From: Corynebacterium bovis DSM 20582 = CIP 54.80
GTDB lineage: Bacteria; Actinomycetota; Actinomycetes; Mycobacteriales; Mycobacteriaceae
NCBI RefSeq assembly: GCF_030408615.1
Contig: NZ_CP047187.1
Location: forward strand, 558,001 to 622,000
Direction: 5' to 3'
DNA length: 64,000 bases
The notes beneath the pieces are model-generated. The model was given only the letters and a program-made list of their open reading frames with translations. It was not told where the DNA came from and ran no database searches. The translations under genes were made by a program, and so were the position numbers. Positions 27,383 through 37,921 of this stretch are shown here, piece by piece; the stretch's first letter is position 1; the number at the start of each line of letters is the position of its first letter.

Positions 27383-28018
27383 ATGACGACGACTGAAGAC
27401 CTGGACGCGGCGCTCGCGCGCCTCGTCCCGGACGCCGTCGCCGGCGACACCGCGGTGGTGCAGCGCATCATCAACCTCATCCACGCCCCCGTCGTGCGCT
27501 ACTGCCGCGCCCGCGTGCCGCAGTGGCGGTACCCGACGGCGGAGGACATCGCACAGGAGGTGTGCCTCGCCGTCGCGCGGGCCCTTCCGGGGTACGCGGA
27601 CCGGGGGTTGCCGTTCATGGCCTTCGTCTACCGGGTCGCCGCGAACAAGATCGTCGACGCGTTGCGGTCGCAGTCCCGGGACCAGGCCGTCCCCACGGAG
27701 GACGTGCCGGACACGGAAGTGACGGAGAACACACCGGAATCCTCGGCGATCGTCCGTGACGGGTGTAACGAGATCGCCGGACTGCTCGATATCCTCAGCG
27801 ACAAGGCACGGGACATCATCATCCTCAGGGTCTTCGAGGGCTACTCCGCCGAGGAGACCGCGAGGATCCTCGGGACCTCGGCCGGTGCCGTCCGCGTGGC
27901 CCAGTTCCGGGCGTTGGCGAAGCTCCGCGAGCAGCTCGCGGCGCAGGACGCACCGGGCGGGGCCGCCCCGGGCGACCACGGTCACCGTGCCGGTGACCGG
28001 AGGGAGGCCCGACCGTGA
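27383..28018 (+). CDS. sigD: ECF sigma factor SigD
   Basis: 211 residues. Sigma region 2 (about 25-95, AEDIAQEVCLAVARALPGY, FVYRVAANKIVDALRSQ) and region 4 (about 135-190, RDIIILRVFEGYSAEETARI with the helix-turn-helix GTSAGAVRVAQFRALAKLR). GGAGTGAG precedes the ATG. The C-terminal 20 residues are low complexity. It is followed by its likely anti-sigma factor rsdA. In C. glutamicum SigD controls mycomembrane/mycolate genes; the same is expected here by analogy. Confidence 0.93.
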   Translation: MTTTEDLDAALARLVPDAVAGDTAVVQRIINLIHAPVVRYCRARVPQWRYPTAEDIAQEVCLAVARALPGYADRGLPFMAFVYRVAANKIVDALRSQSRDQAVPTEDVPDTEVTENTPESSAIVRDGCNEIAGLLDILSDKARDIIILRVFEGYSAEETARILGTSAGAVRVAQFRALAKLREQLAAQDAPGGAAPGDHGHRAGDRREARP

Positions 28019-28106
28019 CCGCCGTGATGACCCGCCTCACACCCCCCACCCCCGGGTGGACCACATCCACCACGCACCGCGACATCCACGCGGGAAGGAC
28101 AGCGCC

Positions 28107-29249
28107 ATGACAGACGACTTCACCGGCCACGGGAAGGACGACCTCGAGTCGGTCCTGGCCGCTGACCGTCTGCTCGACGATCTCGCCCGGGGCGGGTCGG
28201 GGGACGACGACCGTCTCAGCGGTCTCCTCGCCTCCGCGGCCCGGGAGGCCCGCGCGGAGATCCCCGCCCCGCCGACGCTCGGCGACCTGTTCGCGACGGA
28301 CGGCGACGACCACGGTGCCGACGGCGCGGACAGCCCGGACGGTGCCGACGGCGACGTCGTGCCCTTCACGGCCGCGGCGACGGAGCAGTTCCCCACCGCG
28401 ACCGGCGCGGACGGTGCGGACGGCGTGGACAGTGCCGACGGCGTGGACGGTCCGGACGGCGACGTCGTGCCCTTCGCGGCCACGGGCCGTGGGCGCCGGG
28501 GTCCCCGCAGCGTGCGCCGGGTCCTCGCCCGGCGGGTCGCCGCCAGCGGTGTGTCCGCGACGGCGCTGTTCGTCGCCGGGGGAGCGGCCGCGGCCATCGC
28601 CTTCGGCGGGCTCGGCTACGCCGCCTACACGGGCAGCATCCCGGTGCCCGGCATCCCGTCGGTGAAGGACGACGACGGGACGGCGTCGAGCTCCAGCACC
28701 TCCGCCGGCACGAGCGCGCCGGGGGCCGCGACGGGGCAGGCCGGCGCCGGCGACCCCTCCCGCTCCCCGCGCCCGGGCCACGGCGACGCCGGCCGGGAGC
28801 GCGGCGACGGTGCCGCGACCTCCGGCGAACGCCACGCCGGGGACGGGGACAAGGACGACGCCGCCCGCACGACGCGCCGGACCCGCGGCACCGACCCGAC
28901 GTCCCGCCGGACCACGGCGGAGACCGACCCGGCCCCGACCAGTGAACCGACCGAGGCGACGGCCCCCACGCCGACCGTCACCGCACCCGACACGGACACG
29001 CCCGACACGGGTGCCCCGGACGCCGGGACCGGCACCGGGGCCGCCGGTGGCGCGACCGACGGGGCCGACACCACCGGAACCGCGGGCGGGGTGCAGAGCG
29101 GGGCGGGTGCCGACGCGACCGGGCCCGGGACCACCGGGGCTACGCAGAGCGGTGCCGGCGCCGGGACCGAGGGGCCCGCGGGCGCGGGTGCGGCCGGAGC
29201 CGCGACAGGCGCCGGCGCCGGGACCGCCCACACCGTCCCGCAGGCGTAG
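28107..29249 (+). CDS. rsdA: Anti-sigma-D factor RsdA
   Basis: 380 residues. The N-terminal SigD-binding segment (DDLESVLAADRLLDDLA, about residues 10-27) matches the RsdA binding region; one membrane helix (about 150-175, ATALFVAGGAAAAIAFGGLG); then a 200-residue extracytoplasmic Thr/Ala/Gly/Pro-rich tail. Two copies of a GADGADG...GDVVPF block flank the cytosolic linker. The ATG at 28107 follows GGAAGGA. It holds SigD at the membrane until proteolysis releases it. Same gene pair and order as Rv3414c-Rv3413c. Confidence 0.88.
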   Translation: MTDDFTGHGKDDLESVLAADRLLDDLARGGSGDDDRLSGLLASAAREARAEIPAPPTLGDLFATDGDDHGADGADSPDGADGDVVPFTAAATEQFPTATGADGADGVDSADGVDGPDGDVVPFAATGRGRRGPRSVRRVLARRVAASGVSATALFVAGGAAAAIAFGGLGYAAYTGSIPVPGIPSVKDDDGTASSSSTSAGTSAPGAATGQAGAGDPSRSPRPGHGDAGRERGDGAATSGERHAGDGDKDDAARTTRRTRGTDPTSRRTTAETDPAPTSEPTEATAPTPTVTAPDTDTPDTGAPDAGTGTGAAGGATDGADTTGTAGGVQSGAGADATGPGTTGATQSGAGAGTEGPAGAGAAGAATGAGAGTAHTVPQA

Positions 29250-29318
29250 CCCCGGCCCCCGCGCCCGGCACGGCCTCAGTCGTCGCCGGCGTCACCGCGG
29301 CCGGTGTTCCGGGCGCAC

Positions 29319-29420
29319 GACCGCGGCTGAGGTTTCTTCGTTGTCTTTCGCGCTACCGCGGCTCAGTTTTCCTTCGCGTCACCGCGGCTGAGGTTTCGGT
29401 CGCGTCACCGCGACCAGGGG
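29319..29420. repeat. 26-bp repeats between rsdA and the DUF5319 gene, including the latter's stop
   Basis: About 3.5 copies of a unit around ACCGCGGCTGAGGTTTC; the last (29402-29415) contains the minus-strand stop and last codons of the DUF5319 gene (CGCGTCACCGCGACC). Confidence 0.75.
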
Positions 29421-29830
29421 TACCGGGTGCGCGGGGCCCGCGACGGCTGCGAGTAGTGGTCCGCCGCGTCCGCGTACCCCGCGCAGTAGTCCCACGTCAC
29501 GTACATGTTCGGATCCGGGGCCGCGCCCGGCTCGTGCACCGGGGCCGGTTCACGGGAGAGCATCGTCGTGATCCTCCCCACGATGATCGCCCAGTCGTAG
29601 TAGTGCACCTCGTCGCAGTCGTCGCACAGCGTCGCGATCCCCAGGATACCGCGGGGCTCGAGGAGGCTGCGGAACAGGCGCACGTTCTCGAGGTCCTCCT
29701 GCAGGGCGAAGACCTCCTCCGCCGAGAGCTCCTCGTAGTCGCCGTCCGGGTCCGGGTCCATGAAGGACGCCGGATCGTTCGGGTCGTCCGCGAAGGGGTC
29801 CGGGGGCATCGGTGCGTCGTCGAAATCCAC
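29405..29830 (-). CDS. DUF5319 family protein
   Basis: 141 residues, acidic, cytosolic. Conserved features I recall from Rv3412: PPDPFADDP near the start, LCDDCDEVHYYDWAI (two Cys in CDDC) and MYVTWDYCAGYADA near the end; the Cys/His pattern suggests metal binding. A GTG at 29830 is preferred because it lies 7 nt after TACGGT and gives the expected length; the upstream open frame to 29965 is not conserved. Role unknown; invariably beside guaB2 in relatives. Confidence 0.85.
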   Translation of the reverse strand: MDFDDAPMPPDPFADDPNDPASFMDPDPDGDYEELSAEEVFALQEDLENVRLFRSLLEPRGILGIATLCDDCDEVHYYDWAIIVGRITTMLSREPAPVHEPGAAPDPNMYVTWDYCAGYADAADHYSQPSRAPRTRYPWSR

Positions 29831-29837
29831 GCTGTCC

Positions 29838-29843
29838 ACCGTA
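29838..29843 (-). promoter_or_regulatory. -10 box of the DUF5319 gene (leaderless)
   Basis: TACGGT on the minus strand, 7 nt before the GTG. Confidence 0.45.
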
Positions 29844-31731
<1,888 letters not shown>

Positions 31732-31733
31732 CG

Positions 31734-31797
31734 ACCGGCGGCGACCACCGCCGGTCACCGCCGACCACCGACCGGCGCCGACCACCGCCGGTCACCG
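31734..31797 (+). repeat. Hairpin and 18-bp repeats after guaB2
   Basis: GACCACCGCCGGTCACCG at 31743-31760 and 31780-31797. ACCGGCGG (31734-31741) pairs with CCGCCGGT (31748-31755), a possible transcription-attenuating hairpin. Confidence 0.6.
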
Positions 31798-31841
31798 ACC
31801 GGCGGCGACGACCGCCGAGACCCCGGGAGGGTTGCTGAACC

Positions 31842-33005
31842 ATGCAGGACATCATCGACATCGGGATGGGGCGCGCCGCGCGTCGAGTCTACGGGCTCGA
31901 CCAGGTGGAGATCGTCCCCTCCCGCCGCACCCGGTCGTCCCGGGACGTGGACACGACGTGGCGGATCGACGCCTACACCTTCGATCTTCCGTTCATGACC
32001 CACCCGTCGGACGCGGTGGTCACCCCCGAGTTCGCCGTGGAGTTCGGGCGGCTCGGCGGGCTGCCGGTCATCAACGCCGAGGGGCTGTGGGGCCGGCACC
32101 GGGACCTCGACGCCGCCCTCGACCGGGTGCGTGAGGCCGCCCGGACCGCCGACGAGGCCGACGAGGCCGCCGGTGCGGCCGGCGCGGACGGCGACGACGC
32201 CGGCTTCCCCGCCCAGCGGGTCCTCCAGGAGCTCCACGCCGCCCCGCTCGACCGGGACCTCCTCGCCGGGCGTCTCGCCGAGGTGCGGGAGTCCGGCGTG
32301 CGCTTCGGCGTGCGGGTCTCCCCGCAGAACGCCCGGGAACTCGCCCCGGCGCTCATTCGGGCCGGCCTGGACATCCTCGTCATCCAGGGCACGCTCATCT
32401 CCGCCGAGCACGTGTACTCCAACGGGGAGCCGCTGAACCTCAAGGAGTTCATCGGGTCCCTCGACGTGCCCGTCATCGCCGGCGGCGTCGTGAACTACAC
32501 GACGGCCCTGCACCTCATGCGCACCGGCGCCGCCGGCGTCATCGTCGGCTCCGGGACGACGACGAACACCGACGCCCTCGGCATCGACGTCCCGATGGCC
32601 ACCGCCGTCGCCGACGCCGCCGCCGCGCGCCGGGACCACCTCGACGAGACCGGCGGACGCTACGTCCACGTCATCGCCGACTCCGAGCTCATGACCTCCG
32701 GTGACGTCGCCAAGGCCGTCGCCTGCGGGGCGGACGCGGTGTCCCTCGGGGCGCCGCTCGCCGCCGCCCGGGAGTCCGGGGGCCGCGGACACTTCTGGCC
32801 CGCGGTCGCCGCGCACCCCCAGCTGCCGCGTGGCGTCGTCGAGTCCACCGGCGGCGGTGACGTGCCCCTCGAGCGGATCCTCGCCGGTCCGACGGCGAAC
32901 CCCTACGGCGAGGAGAACCTCGTCGGCGGGCTCCGCCGGTCGATGGCGAAGTGCGGCTACACCGACCTCAAGAGCTTCCAGAAGGTCGACCTCGTCGTCC
33001 GCTGA
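31842..33005 (+). CDS. guaB3: GuaB3 family IMP dehydrogenase-related protein
   Basis: 387 residues, TIM barrel of the IMPDH/GMP reductase superfamily (the actinobacterial GuaB3 group), no CBS domains. N-terminus DIIDIGMGRAARRVYGLDQ is typical. The usual GSxC catalytic Cys loop is replaced by GVIVGSGTTTNTDALG, so classical IMPDH chemistry is not evident. An Asp/Ala/Gly insertion (about residues 100-120) is present. GGGAGGG precedes the ATG at some distance. Always next to guaB2 in this order; role unresolved. Confidence 0.9.
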   Translation: MQDIIDIGMGRAARRVYGLDQVEIVPSRRTRSSRDVDTTWRIDAYTFDLPFMTHPSDAVVTPEFAVEFGRLGGLPVINAEGLWGRHRDLDAALDRVREAARTADEADEAAGAAGADGDDAGFPAQRVLQELHAAPLDRDLLAGRLAEVRESGVRFGVRVSPQNARELAPALIRAGLDILVIQGTLISAEHVYSNGEPLNLKEFIGSLDVPVIAGGVVNYTTALHLMRTGAAGVIVGSGTTTNTDALGIDVPMATAVADAAAARRDHLDETGGRYVHVIADSELMTSGDVAKAVACGADAVSLGAPLAAARESGGRGHFWPAVAAHPQLPRGVVESTGGGDVPLERILAGPTANPYGEENLVGGLRRSMAKCGYTDLKSFQKVDLVVR

Positions 33006-33051
33006 CCGGGGGTGGGGGCGGTCAGCTGAGGCTTCCCGTCACTGCGGACGT

Positions 33052-33105
33052 GCAGGCCCCCGGCCTGCGACGACGCCGCACGGTTGACCCCTAACGGGGG
33101 CCTGC
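33052..33105. terminator. Inverted repeat between guaB3 and the APC transporter
   Basis: GCAGGCCCCCG (33052-33062) and CGGGGGCCTGC (33095-33105), perfect 11 bp with a 32-nt loop. A terminator for guaB2-guaB3 is possible; no T-run. Confidence 0.4.
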
Positions 33106-33152
33106 GGACGAGCAGTCCCGCCCGTCCGGTTCCCGTCGGGCCCCGGCAGGCG

Positions 33153-33158
33153 TAGGTT
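33153..33158 (+). promoter_or_regulatory. -10 box of the APC transporter (leaderless)
   Basis: TAGGTT, 8 nt, then GTG at 33167. Confidence 0.45.
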
Positions 33159-33166
33159 TCCCCGCT

Positions 33167-35128
33167 GTGTTGGAGACACCGCAAACCCAGGCCGCCCCGC
33201 GGCCGCACCCAGTCCGCATCGACGCCTTCACCGCGGAGAAGCCCCGGCCCCTCAGCAAGGAGGACCGGCACCCCTGGTGGCAGGTCATGTGCCTGTCCGG
33301 GGTCGACTACTTCTCGACCCTCGGCTACCAGCCGGGGATCGCCGTCGTCGCGGCCGGCTCCCTCGCCCCGGTGGCGACCGTCGTCCTCGTCCTCGTCACC
33401 ATGCTCGGCGCGGTGCCCGTGTACCGGCGCATCGCCCGCGCCTCGCCGAACGGCCAGGGGTCCATCGCGGTCCTCGGCCGCTTCGTCCCCGGGTGGAAGG
33501 GCAAGCTGCTCGTCCTCGTGCTCCTCGGGTTCGCCGCGACGGACTTCATGATCACCATGACGCTCTCCGCCGCCGACGCCTCCGCCCACGTCCTCCGCTC
33601 GGCGGACTCCCCGTGGCTCGTGCCCGTCACCCTCGGCCTCCTGGGCGCGCTGTGCGCCGTCTTCTTCCGCGGATTCCGCGAGGCCGTGAAGGTGTCCGTC
33701 GTCCTCGTGACCGTCTACCTCGCCCTCAACGCGGTCATCATCGGCCGGGGCCTGTGGCGGCTCGCGACGGAGGACGGGCACGTGGCGGACTGGCAGGAGT
33801 CGCTGACGTCCACGCACCAGAGCCCGTGGATGATGCTCGCCCTCGCGGTCATCGTCTTCCCGAAGCTCGCGCTCGGCCTGTCCGGGTTCGAGACCGGCGT
33901 GTCCGTCATGCCGCTCATCCGCGCCGCCCGGCCCGGTCACAGCTTCACCCCGGAGGAGCTGCGGCAGCGGCGCATCGCCCTCGGGCGGCGGCTCGTGCTC
34001 GTCAGCGCGTCCGTCATGAGCACCTACCTCGTGTGCTCGTCCGTCGTCGTCACCACCCTCATCCCCCGGGAGCTCCTCGAACACGGCGGCCCCGCCGACG
34101 GCCGGGCCCTCGCGTGGCTCGCCCACGAGCAGTTCGGCGGGATCTTCGGCACCGTCTACGACGTCTCGTCCATCGCGATCCTGTGGTTCGCCGGGGCGTC
34201 GGCCATGGCCGGGCTCCTCGCGCTCATCCCCCGGTACCTGCCCCGGTACGGCATGGCCCCGGAGTGGGCGCGCCGGTCGCGGCCGATGGTCGCGGTGCTC
34301 GGGGTCATCGCCGTGCTCGTCACCCTCGCGTTCCGGGCGGACGTCGACGCCCAGTCCGGCGCCTACGCCACCGGTGTGCTCGTCCTGCTCACCTCCGGCG
34401 GGGTCGCGGTGACGATCCTCGCCCACCGGGAGGGACGACGCGGTGCACGGCTGGGTTTCGGCGTCGTCACCGTGGTCCTGCTGTTCACCCTCGGCACGAA
34501 CATCGTCGAGCGCCCGGAGGGCGTGCGGGTCGCCGGGTGCTTCATCGCCGGGATCATCGTGTCCTCCGCGGTGTCGCGGGCGCTGCGGTCGCTGGAGCTG
34601 CGCGGACAGGGCATCTCCTACGACCGGGCGGCGGCGAACATCCTCCGGGGGGCGACGAGCGGGGCGAACGACGTCGCCCTCGTCGCCCACGCGAAGCCGG
34701 CGGCGGCGGACCACACCGACCCGCAGAGCGTCGAGTCCTGCGAACTGTCCTACTCCTTCAAGGAGAACCGGGTGCGCACGGCGAACCACCTCGGCGACCG
34801 CCCCGTGATCTTCCTCGAGATCGTCGTCCGGGACGCGTCCGGGTTCTCCGAGCCGCTCGCCGTCACCGGGCACCAGGTGGCGGGGATCCCCGTGCTCCGC
34901 GTCGAGGCGACGGCCGTGCCGAACGCCGTCGCCGCCGTGGCGCTCGACATTCGCGAGACCAGCGGCGTCGTGCCGGACCTGTACTTCGAGTGGGCCCCGG
35001 GGTCGCCCGTGCGGGACATGATCCGGTTCCTCGCGATCGGGCGGGGGCAGAACGCGATGGTCACCCAGGAGATCCTCCGGCGGGCCGAACCCCGGGAGGA
35101 GCGGCGGCCCCGCGTGCACGTGGGGTGA
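33167..35128 (+). CDS. APC superfamily permease with C-terminal cytosolic domain
   Basis: 653 residues. About 11-12 hydrophobic segments between residues 40 and 475 (beginning GVDYFSTLGYQPGIAVVAAG), followed by a soluble domain of about 170 residues containing ELSYSFKENRVRTANHLGDR. The size and the long cytosolic tail recall amino-acid/polyamine or KimA-type potassium permeases of the APC superfamily; the substrate cannot be told. GTG start supported by TAGGTT 8 nt upstream. It sits between guaB3 and guaA with its own promoter, so the link to purines may be only positional. Confidence 0.82.
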   Translation: MLETPQTQAAPRPHPVRIDAFTAEKPRPLSKEDRHPWWQVMCLSGVDYFSTLGYQPGIAVVAAGSLAPVATVVLVLVTMLGAVPVYRRIARASPNGQGSIAVLGRFVPGWKGKLLVLVLLGFAATDFMITMTLSAADASAHVLRSADSPWLVPVTLGLLGALCAVFFRGFREAVKVSVVLVTVYLALNAVIIGRGLWRLATEDGHVADWQESLTSTHQSPWMMLALAVIVFPKLALGLSGFETGVSVMPLIRAARPGHSFTPEELRQRRIALGRRLVLVSASVMSTYLVCSSVVVTTLIPRELLEHGGPADGRALAWLAHEQFGGIFGTVYDVSSIAILWFAGASAMAGLLALIPRYLPRYGMAPEWARRSRPMVAVLGVIAVLVTLAFRADVDAQSGAYATGVLVLLTSGGVAVTILAHREGRRGARLGFGVVTVVLLFTLGTNIVERPEGVRVAGCFIAGIIVSSAVSRALRSLELRGQGISYDRAAANILRGATSGANDVALVAHAKPAAADHTDPQSVESCELSYSFKENRVRTANHLGDRPVIFLEIVVRDASGFSEPLAVTGHQVAGIPVLRVEATAVPNAVAAVALDIRETSGVVPDLYFEWAPGSPVRDMIRFLAIGRGQNAMVTQEILRRAEPREERRPRVHVG

Positions 35129-35289
35129 CCGGCGGGCCGGTCGCGCGGGGCGGGCGCGGGTGACCGGCGGGGCGGGCGCGGGTGCGCGCGGGCCGGGCGC
35201 GCGGGGCGGGCGTGGGTGCGCGCCCCGGCGGGGTGGCGGCCGGCCCCCGGGGGGTGACGTGGGCTTGGGGGAGGCGTCCGGGCGTCGGG
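35129..35289 (+). repeat. Degenerate GC repeats downstream of the APC transporter
   Basis: GACCGGCGGG- and GGGCGGGCGCGGGTG-type repeats to about 35230. No gene. Confidence 0.6.
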
Positions 35290-35295
35290 TAGAGT
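35290..35295 (+). promoter_or_regulatory. -10 box of guaA (leaderless)
   Basis: TAGAGT, 7 nt, then GTG at 35303. Confidence 0.5.
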
Positions 35296-35302
35296 GCACC
35301 GT

Positions 35303-36979
35303 GTGTCGAAGGAAACCGTGACGAACCCCGGACCAGGAGCAGCACGGCAGGCCCCGCGCCGGCCCGTGCTGGTCGTCGATTTCGGAGCCCAGTACGCGCA
35401 GCTCATCGCCCGTCGCGTCCGTGAGGCCCGCCTCTACTCCGAGGTTGTCCCGCACACGATGGGGGTGGAGGAGATCCGCGCGAAGGACCCTGCCGCGCTC
35501 ATCCTCTCCGGCGGGCCGTCGTCCGTCTACGCCGACGGCGCCCCGGCCCTCCGCGAGGAACTGCTCGAGCTCGGCGTGCCCGTGTTCGGCATCTGCTACG
35601 GCTTCCAGGCCATGACCCACGCCCTCGGCGGGACGGTCGCCCACACCGGTGACCGGGAGTACGGGCGGACCACGATGACCGTCACCGGCGGCCGGCTGCA
35701 CGCCGGGCTCGGTGCGGCGGCGGGTGCCGGCGACGGTGCCGGTGCCGACGGGGCCGCCTCCACCCAGCAGGTGTGGATGAGCCACGGCGACGCCGTGACC
35801 GCCGCCCCGGACGGGTTCGAGGTCACCGCCACCTCCGACGGGGCGCCCGTCGCCGCCTTCGAGTGCGTCGACCGCCGCATGGCCGGCGTCCAGTACCACC
35901 CCGAGGTCCTGCACTCCCCGCACGGCCAGGAGGTGCTCACCCGCTTCCTCACGGACATCGCCGGGCTGGAGCCGACGTGGACGCCCGGTGCCATCGCCGA
36001 CGAGCTCGTCGAGGCCGTCCGGGAGCAGGTCGGCCCGGAGGGGCGCGCGATCTGCGGGCTGTCCGGCGGGGTGGACTCCGCCGTCGCCGCGGCGATCGTC
36101 CAGCGCGCCATCGGTGACCGTCTGACCTGTGTCTTCGTGGACCACGGCCTGCTGCGGCAGGGGGAGCGGGAGCAGGTGGAGCACGACTTCGTCGCCGCGA
36201 CCGGGGCGAAGCTCGTCACCGTCGACGAGCGCGAGGCGTTCCTCGACCGGCTCGCCGGGCTCACCGACCCCGAGGCCAAGCGCAAGGCCATCGGCGCGGA
36301 GTTCATCCGGTCGTTCGAACGGGCCGTCGCCGGGGTCCTCGCGGACACCGCGGGGCAGGGGGCCGGGTCCGACGGTGCCGGGCAGGGCGTGGACTTCCTC
36401 GTCCAGGGGACGCTCTACCCGGACGTCGTCGAGTCCGGCGGCGGTGCGGGCACGGCGAACATCAAGAGCCACCACAACGTCGGCGGGCTGCCCGACGACG
36501 TCGAGTTCACGCTCGTCGAACCCCTCCGGCTGCTGTTCAAGGACGAGGTCCGGGCCGTCGGCCGGGAGCTCGGCCTGCCCGACGAGATCGTCAACCGGCA
36601 GCCCTTCCCGGGGCCGGGGCTCGGCATCCGGATCATCGGCGAGGTCACCGAGGACCGGCTGCGGACCCTCCGCGCCGCCGACGCGATCGCCCGGGCGGAG
36701 CTCACGGCCGCGGGGCTCGACGGCACGATCTGGCAGTGCCCCGTCGTGCTCCTCGCGGACGTGCGGTCCGTCGGGGTGCAGGGCGACGGGCGGACCTACG
36801 GGCACCCGGTCGTGCTGCGGCCGGTGACCAGCGAGGACGCGATGACCGCGGACTGGACCCGCGTGCCCTACGACGTGCTGGAGCGGATCTCCACCCGCAT
36901 CACGAACGAGGTCGAGGAGGTCAACCGGGTGGTGCTCGACGTCACGAGCAAGCCGCCGGGAACCATCGAGTGGGAGTGA
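35303..36979 (+). CDS. guaA: GMP synthase (glutamine-hydrolysing)
   Basis: 558 residues, somewhat longer than usual (about 525). XMP + Gln + ATP to GMP. Class I amidotransferase domain with Cys in GICYGFQAM and His/Glu in YHPEV; ATP-pyrophosphatase PP-loop [15 protein letters not shown]-terminal dimerisation domain ending KPPGTIEWE. Extra length comes from Gly/Ala/Asp insertions (about residues 137-152 and near 350-360). The GTG at 35303 is preferred over the upstream in-frame start by the TAGAGT box; an internal GTG at 35318 is also possible. Confidence 0.97.
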   Translation: MSKETVTNPGPGAARQAPRRPVLVVDFGAQYAQLIARRVREARLYSEVVPHTMGVEEIRAKDPAALILSGGPSSVYADGAPALREELLELGVPVFGICYGFQAMTHALGGTVAHTGDREYGRTTMTVTGGRLHAGLGAAAGAGDGAGADGAASTQQVWMSHGDAVTAAPDGFEVTATSDGAPVAAFECVDRRMAGVQYHPEVLHSPHGQEVLTRFLTDIAGLEPTWTPGAIADELVEAVREQVGPEGRAICGLSGGVDSAVAAAIVQRAIGDRLTCVFVDHGLLRQGEREQVEHDFVAATGAKLVTVDEREAFLDRLAGLTDPEAKRKAIGAEFIRSFERAVAGVLADTAGQGAGSDGAGQGVDFLVQGTLYPDVVESGGGAGTANIKSHHNVGGLPDDVEFTLVEPLRLLFKDEVRAVGRELGLPDEIVNRQPFPGPGLGIRIIGEVTEDRLRTLRAADAIARAELTAAGLDGTIWQCPVVLLADVRSVGVQGDGRTYGHPVVLRPVTSEDAMTADWTRVPYDVLERISTRITNEVEEVNRVVLDVTSKPPGTIEWE

Positions 36980-37075
36980 GCGGGGGCTGACGGGGGATCG
37001 GGGGGGTGAGCCACGCCCGCGGGCCGGGCGGGGTGGGGTCTCCGCCGGCGGGCCGGGCGGGGTGGGCGTGACCCG
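36980..37075. repeat. 19-bp direct repeat between guaA and the NTF2-like gene
   Basis: GCGGGCCGGGCGGGGTGGG at 37019-37037 and 37048-37066, in the gap between convergent genes. Confidence 0.75.
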
Positions 37076-37591
37076 TCAGCGGCCGGTGGCGTCCGTGGAG
37101 GTCCCGGCGTCCGCGGCGTCGTCGGCGTCGTCGGTGAGGGGGAGGATGACCTCCTCGAGGGAACGGATGCGGCCGTCCGCGGCGAGGCGGGCGAAGATGT
37201 AGACCTCGTTCTCCGACCGCCGCCCGTTCGCCAGCGTGACGCTCACGATGTGCCGCTCGGCGTACCCGGTGTCCGTGGTGGTGTCCGTGGTGGTGTCCGC
37301 GGTCGCGTCGGCCGCGGTGTCGGCGGCCGTGCCGTCGGCGGGGGCGGGGGCGCCGGCGTCGCCGGGACGCGTCGTCGTCCCCTCGTCGAGGACCGTGACC
37401 TCGACGGACCGCGCGGCCTCCCGGAGCTGCGCGAAGTGGGCGAGGACAGCGTCCCGCGCGGTCCAGCGGCCGTTGACCCGCTGCCGGTAGTCCGGGGTGA
37501 GCTGGCGGTCGGCGATGGCCTCCAGCGGCTCGGTCCCCCCGACGAGCTCCTCGATCAGTGCGGCGAGACGACGGTTGCTGGCGACGGGCAC
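37076..37591 (-). CDS. NTF2/SnoaL-like domain protein
   Basis: 171 residues. A cone-shaped NTF2-like fold is suggested by LAALIEELVGGTEPLEAIADR ... YRQRVNGRWTARDAVLAHFAQLRE ... ENEVYIFARLAADGRIRSLEEV. A Thr/Ala/Asp-rich insertion (about 85-120) interrupts the domain. The GTG at 37591 has GGAAGGA upstream; the upstream Arg/Pro-rich frame is rejected. Ligand or reaction unknown. Confidence 0.7.
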   Translation of the reverse strand: MPVASNRRLAALIEELVGGTEPLEAIADRQLTPDYRQRVNGRWTARDAVLAHFAQLREAARSVEVTVLDEGTTTRPGDAGAPAPADGTAADTAADATADTTTDTTTDTGYAERHIVSVTLANGRRSENEVYIFARLAADGRIRSLEEVILPLTDDADDAADAGTSTDATGR

Positions 37592-37812
37592 GGCGGGTCC
37601 TTCCGGGGCTGGTGGGGGTGTCGGGGACAGGCTACATGGGTCGACGCGGCGGGGTCGCACGGGTGCGGCCCGCGGGGGTTGTGCGTGGTGCGCGCGGGCG
37701 GGTGCGGTGCGGGTGGCGTGGCGCGCGCCGGTGGGTGCGGTGCGGGGGCGTGCGCCGTGTGCAGGACTCTTGACGGTGGGCGGGGTGGCGGATACTGTCT
37801 CCGTCACGGGAT
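37592..37812. other. GC-rich intergenic region before imuA
   Basis: Contains imperfect repeats of GGGTGCGGTGCGGG type (about 37690-37760). No gene or further regulatory signal is recognised. Confidence 0.5.
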
Positions 37813-37828
37813 GTGAACACATGTTCTA
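37813..37828. promoter_or_regulatory. SOS box (LexA site) of imuA-imuB
   Basis: GTGAACACATGTTCTA: palindromic core GAAC-N4-GTTC as in the actinobacterial LexA consensus TCGAAC-N4-GTTCGA. It lies 20 bp before a TAGCGT -10 at 37849-37854. Confidence 0.8.
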
Positions 37829-37848
37829 TGGCTGTCCGGGGTGGGTGT

Positions 37849-37854
37849 TAGCGT
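37849..37854 (+). promoter_or_regulatory. -10 box of imuA-imuB
   Basis: TAGCGT, about 68 bp before the start and downstream of the SOS box. Confidence 0.4.
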
Positions 37855-37921
37855 CGGCGGTGTCGACGGCGGCACGGTGGTGGCGTCCTGACCGGGAGCA
37901 GAGGGATCGGAGGTGGTGACC

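Noticed and set aside
32957..36805. 1282-residue minus-strand open frame
   Set aside because: Artefact of very high GC opposite the APC permease and guaA, both of which are clearly recognisable on the plus strand.
37811..37828. GlxR (CRP-like) site TGTGA-N6-TCACA before imuA
   Set aside because: Only the left half fits; the GAAC-N4-GTTC palindrome and the downstream mutasome genes fit LexA much better.
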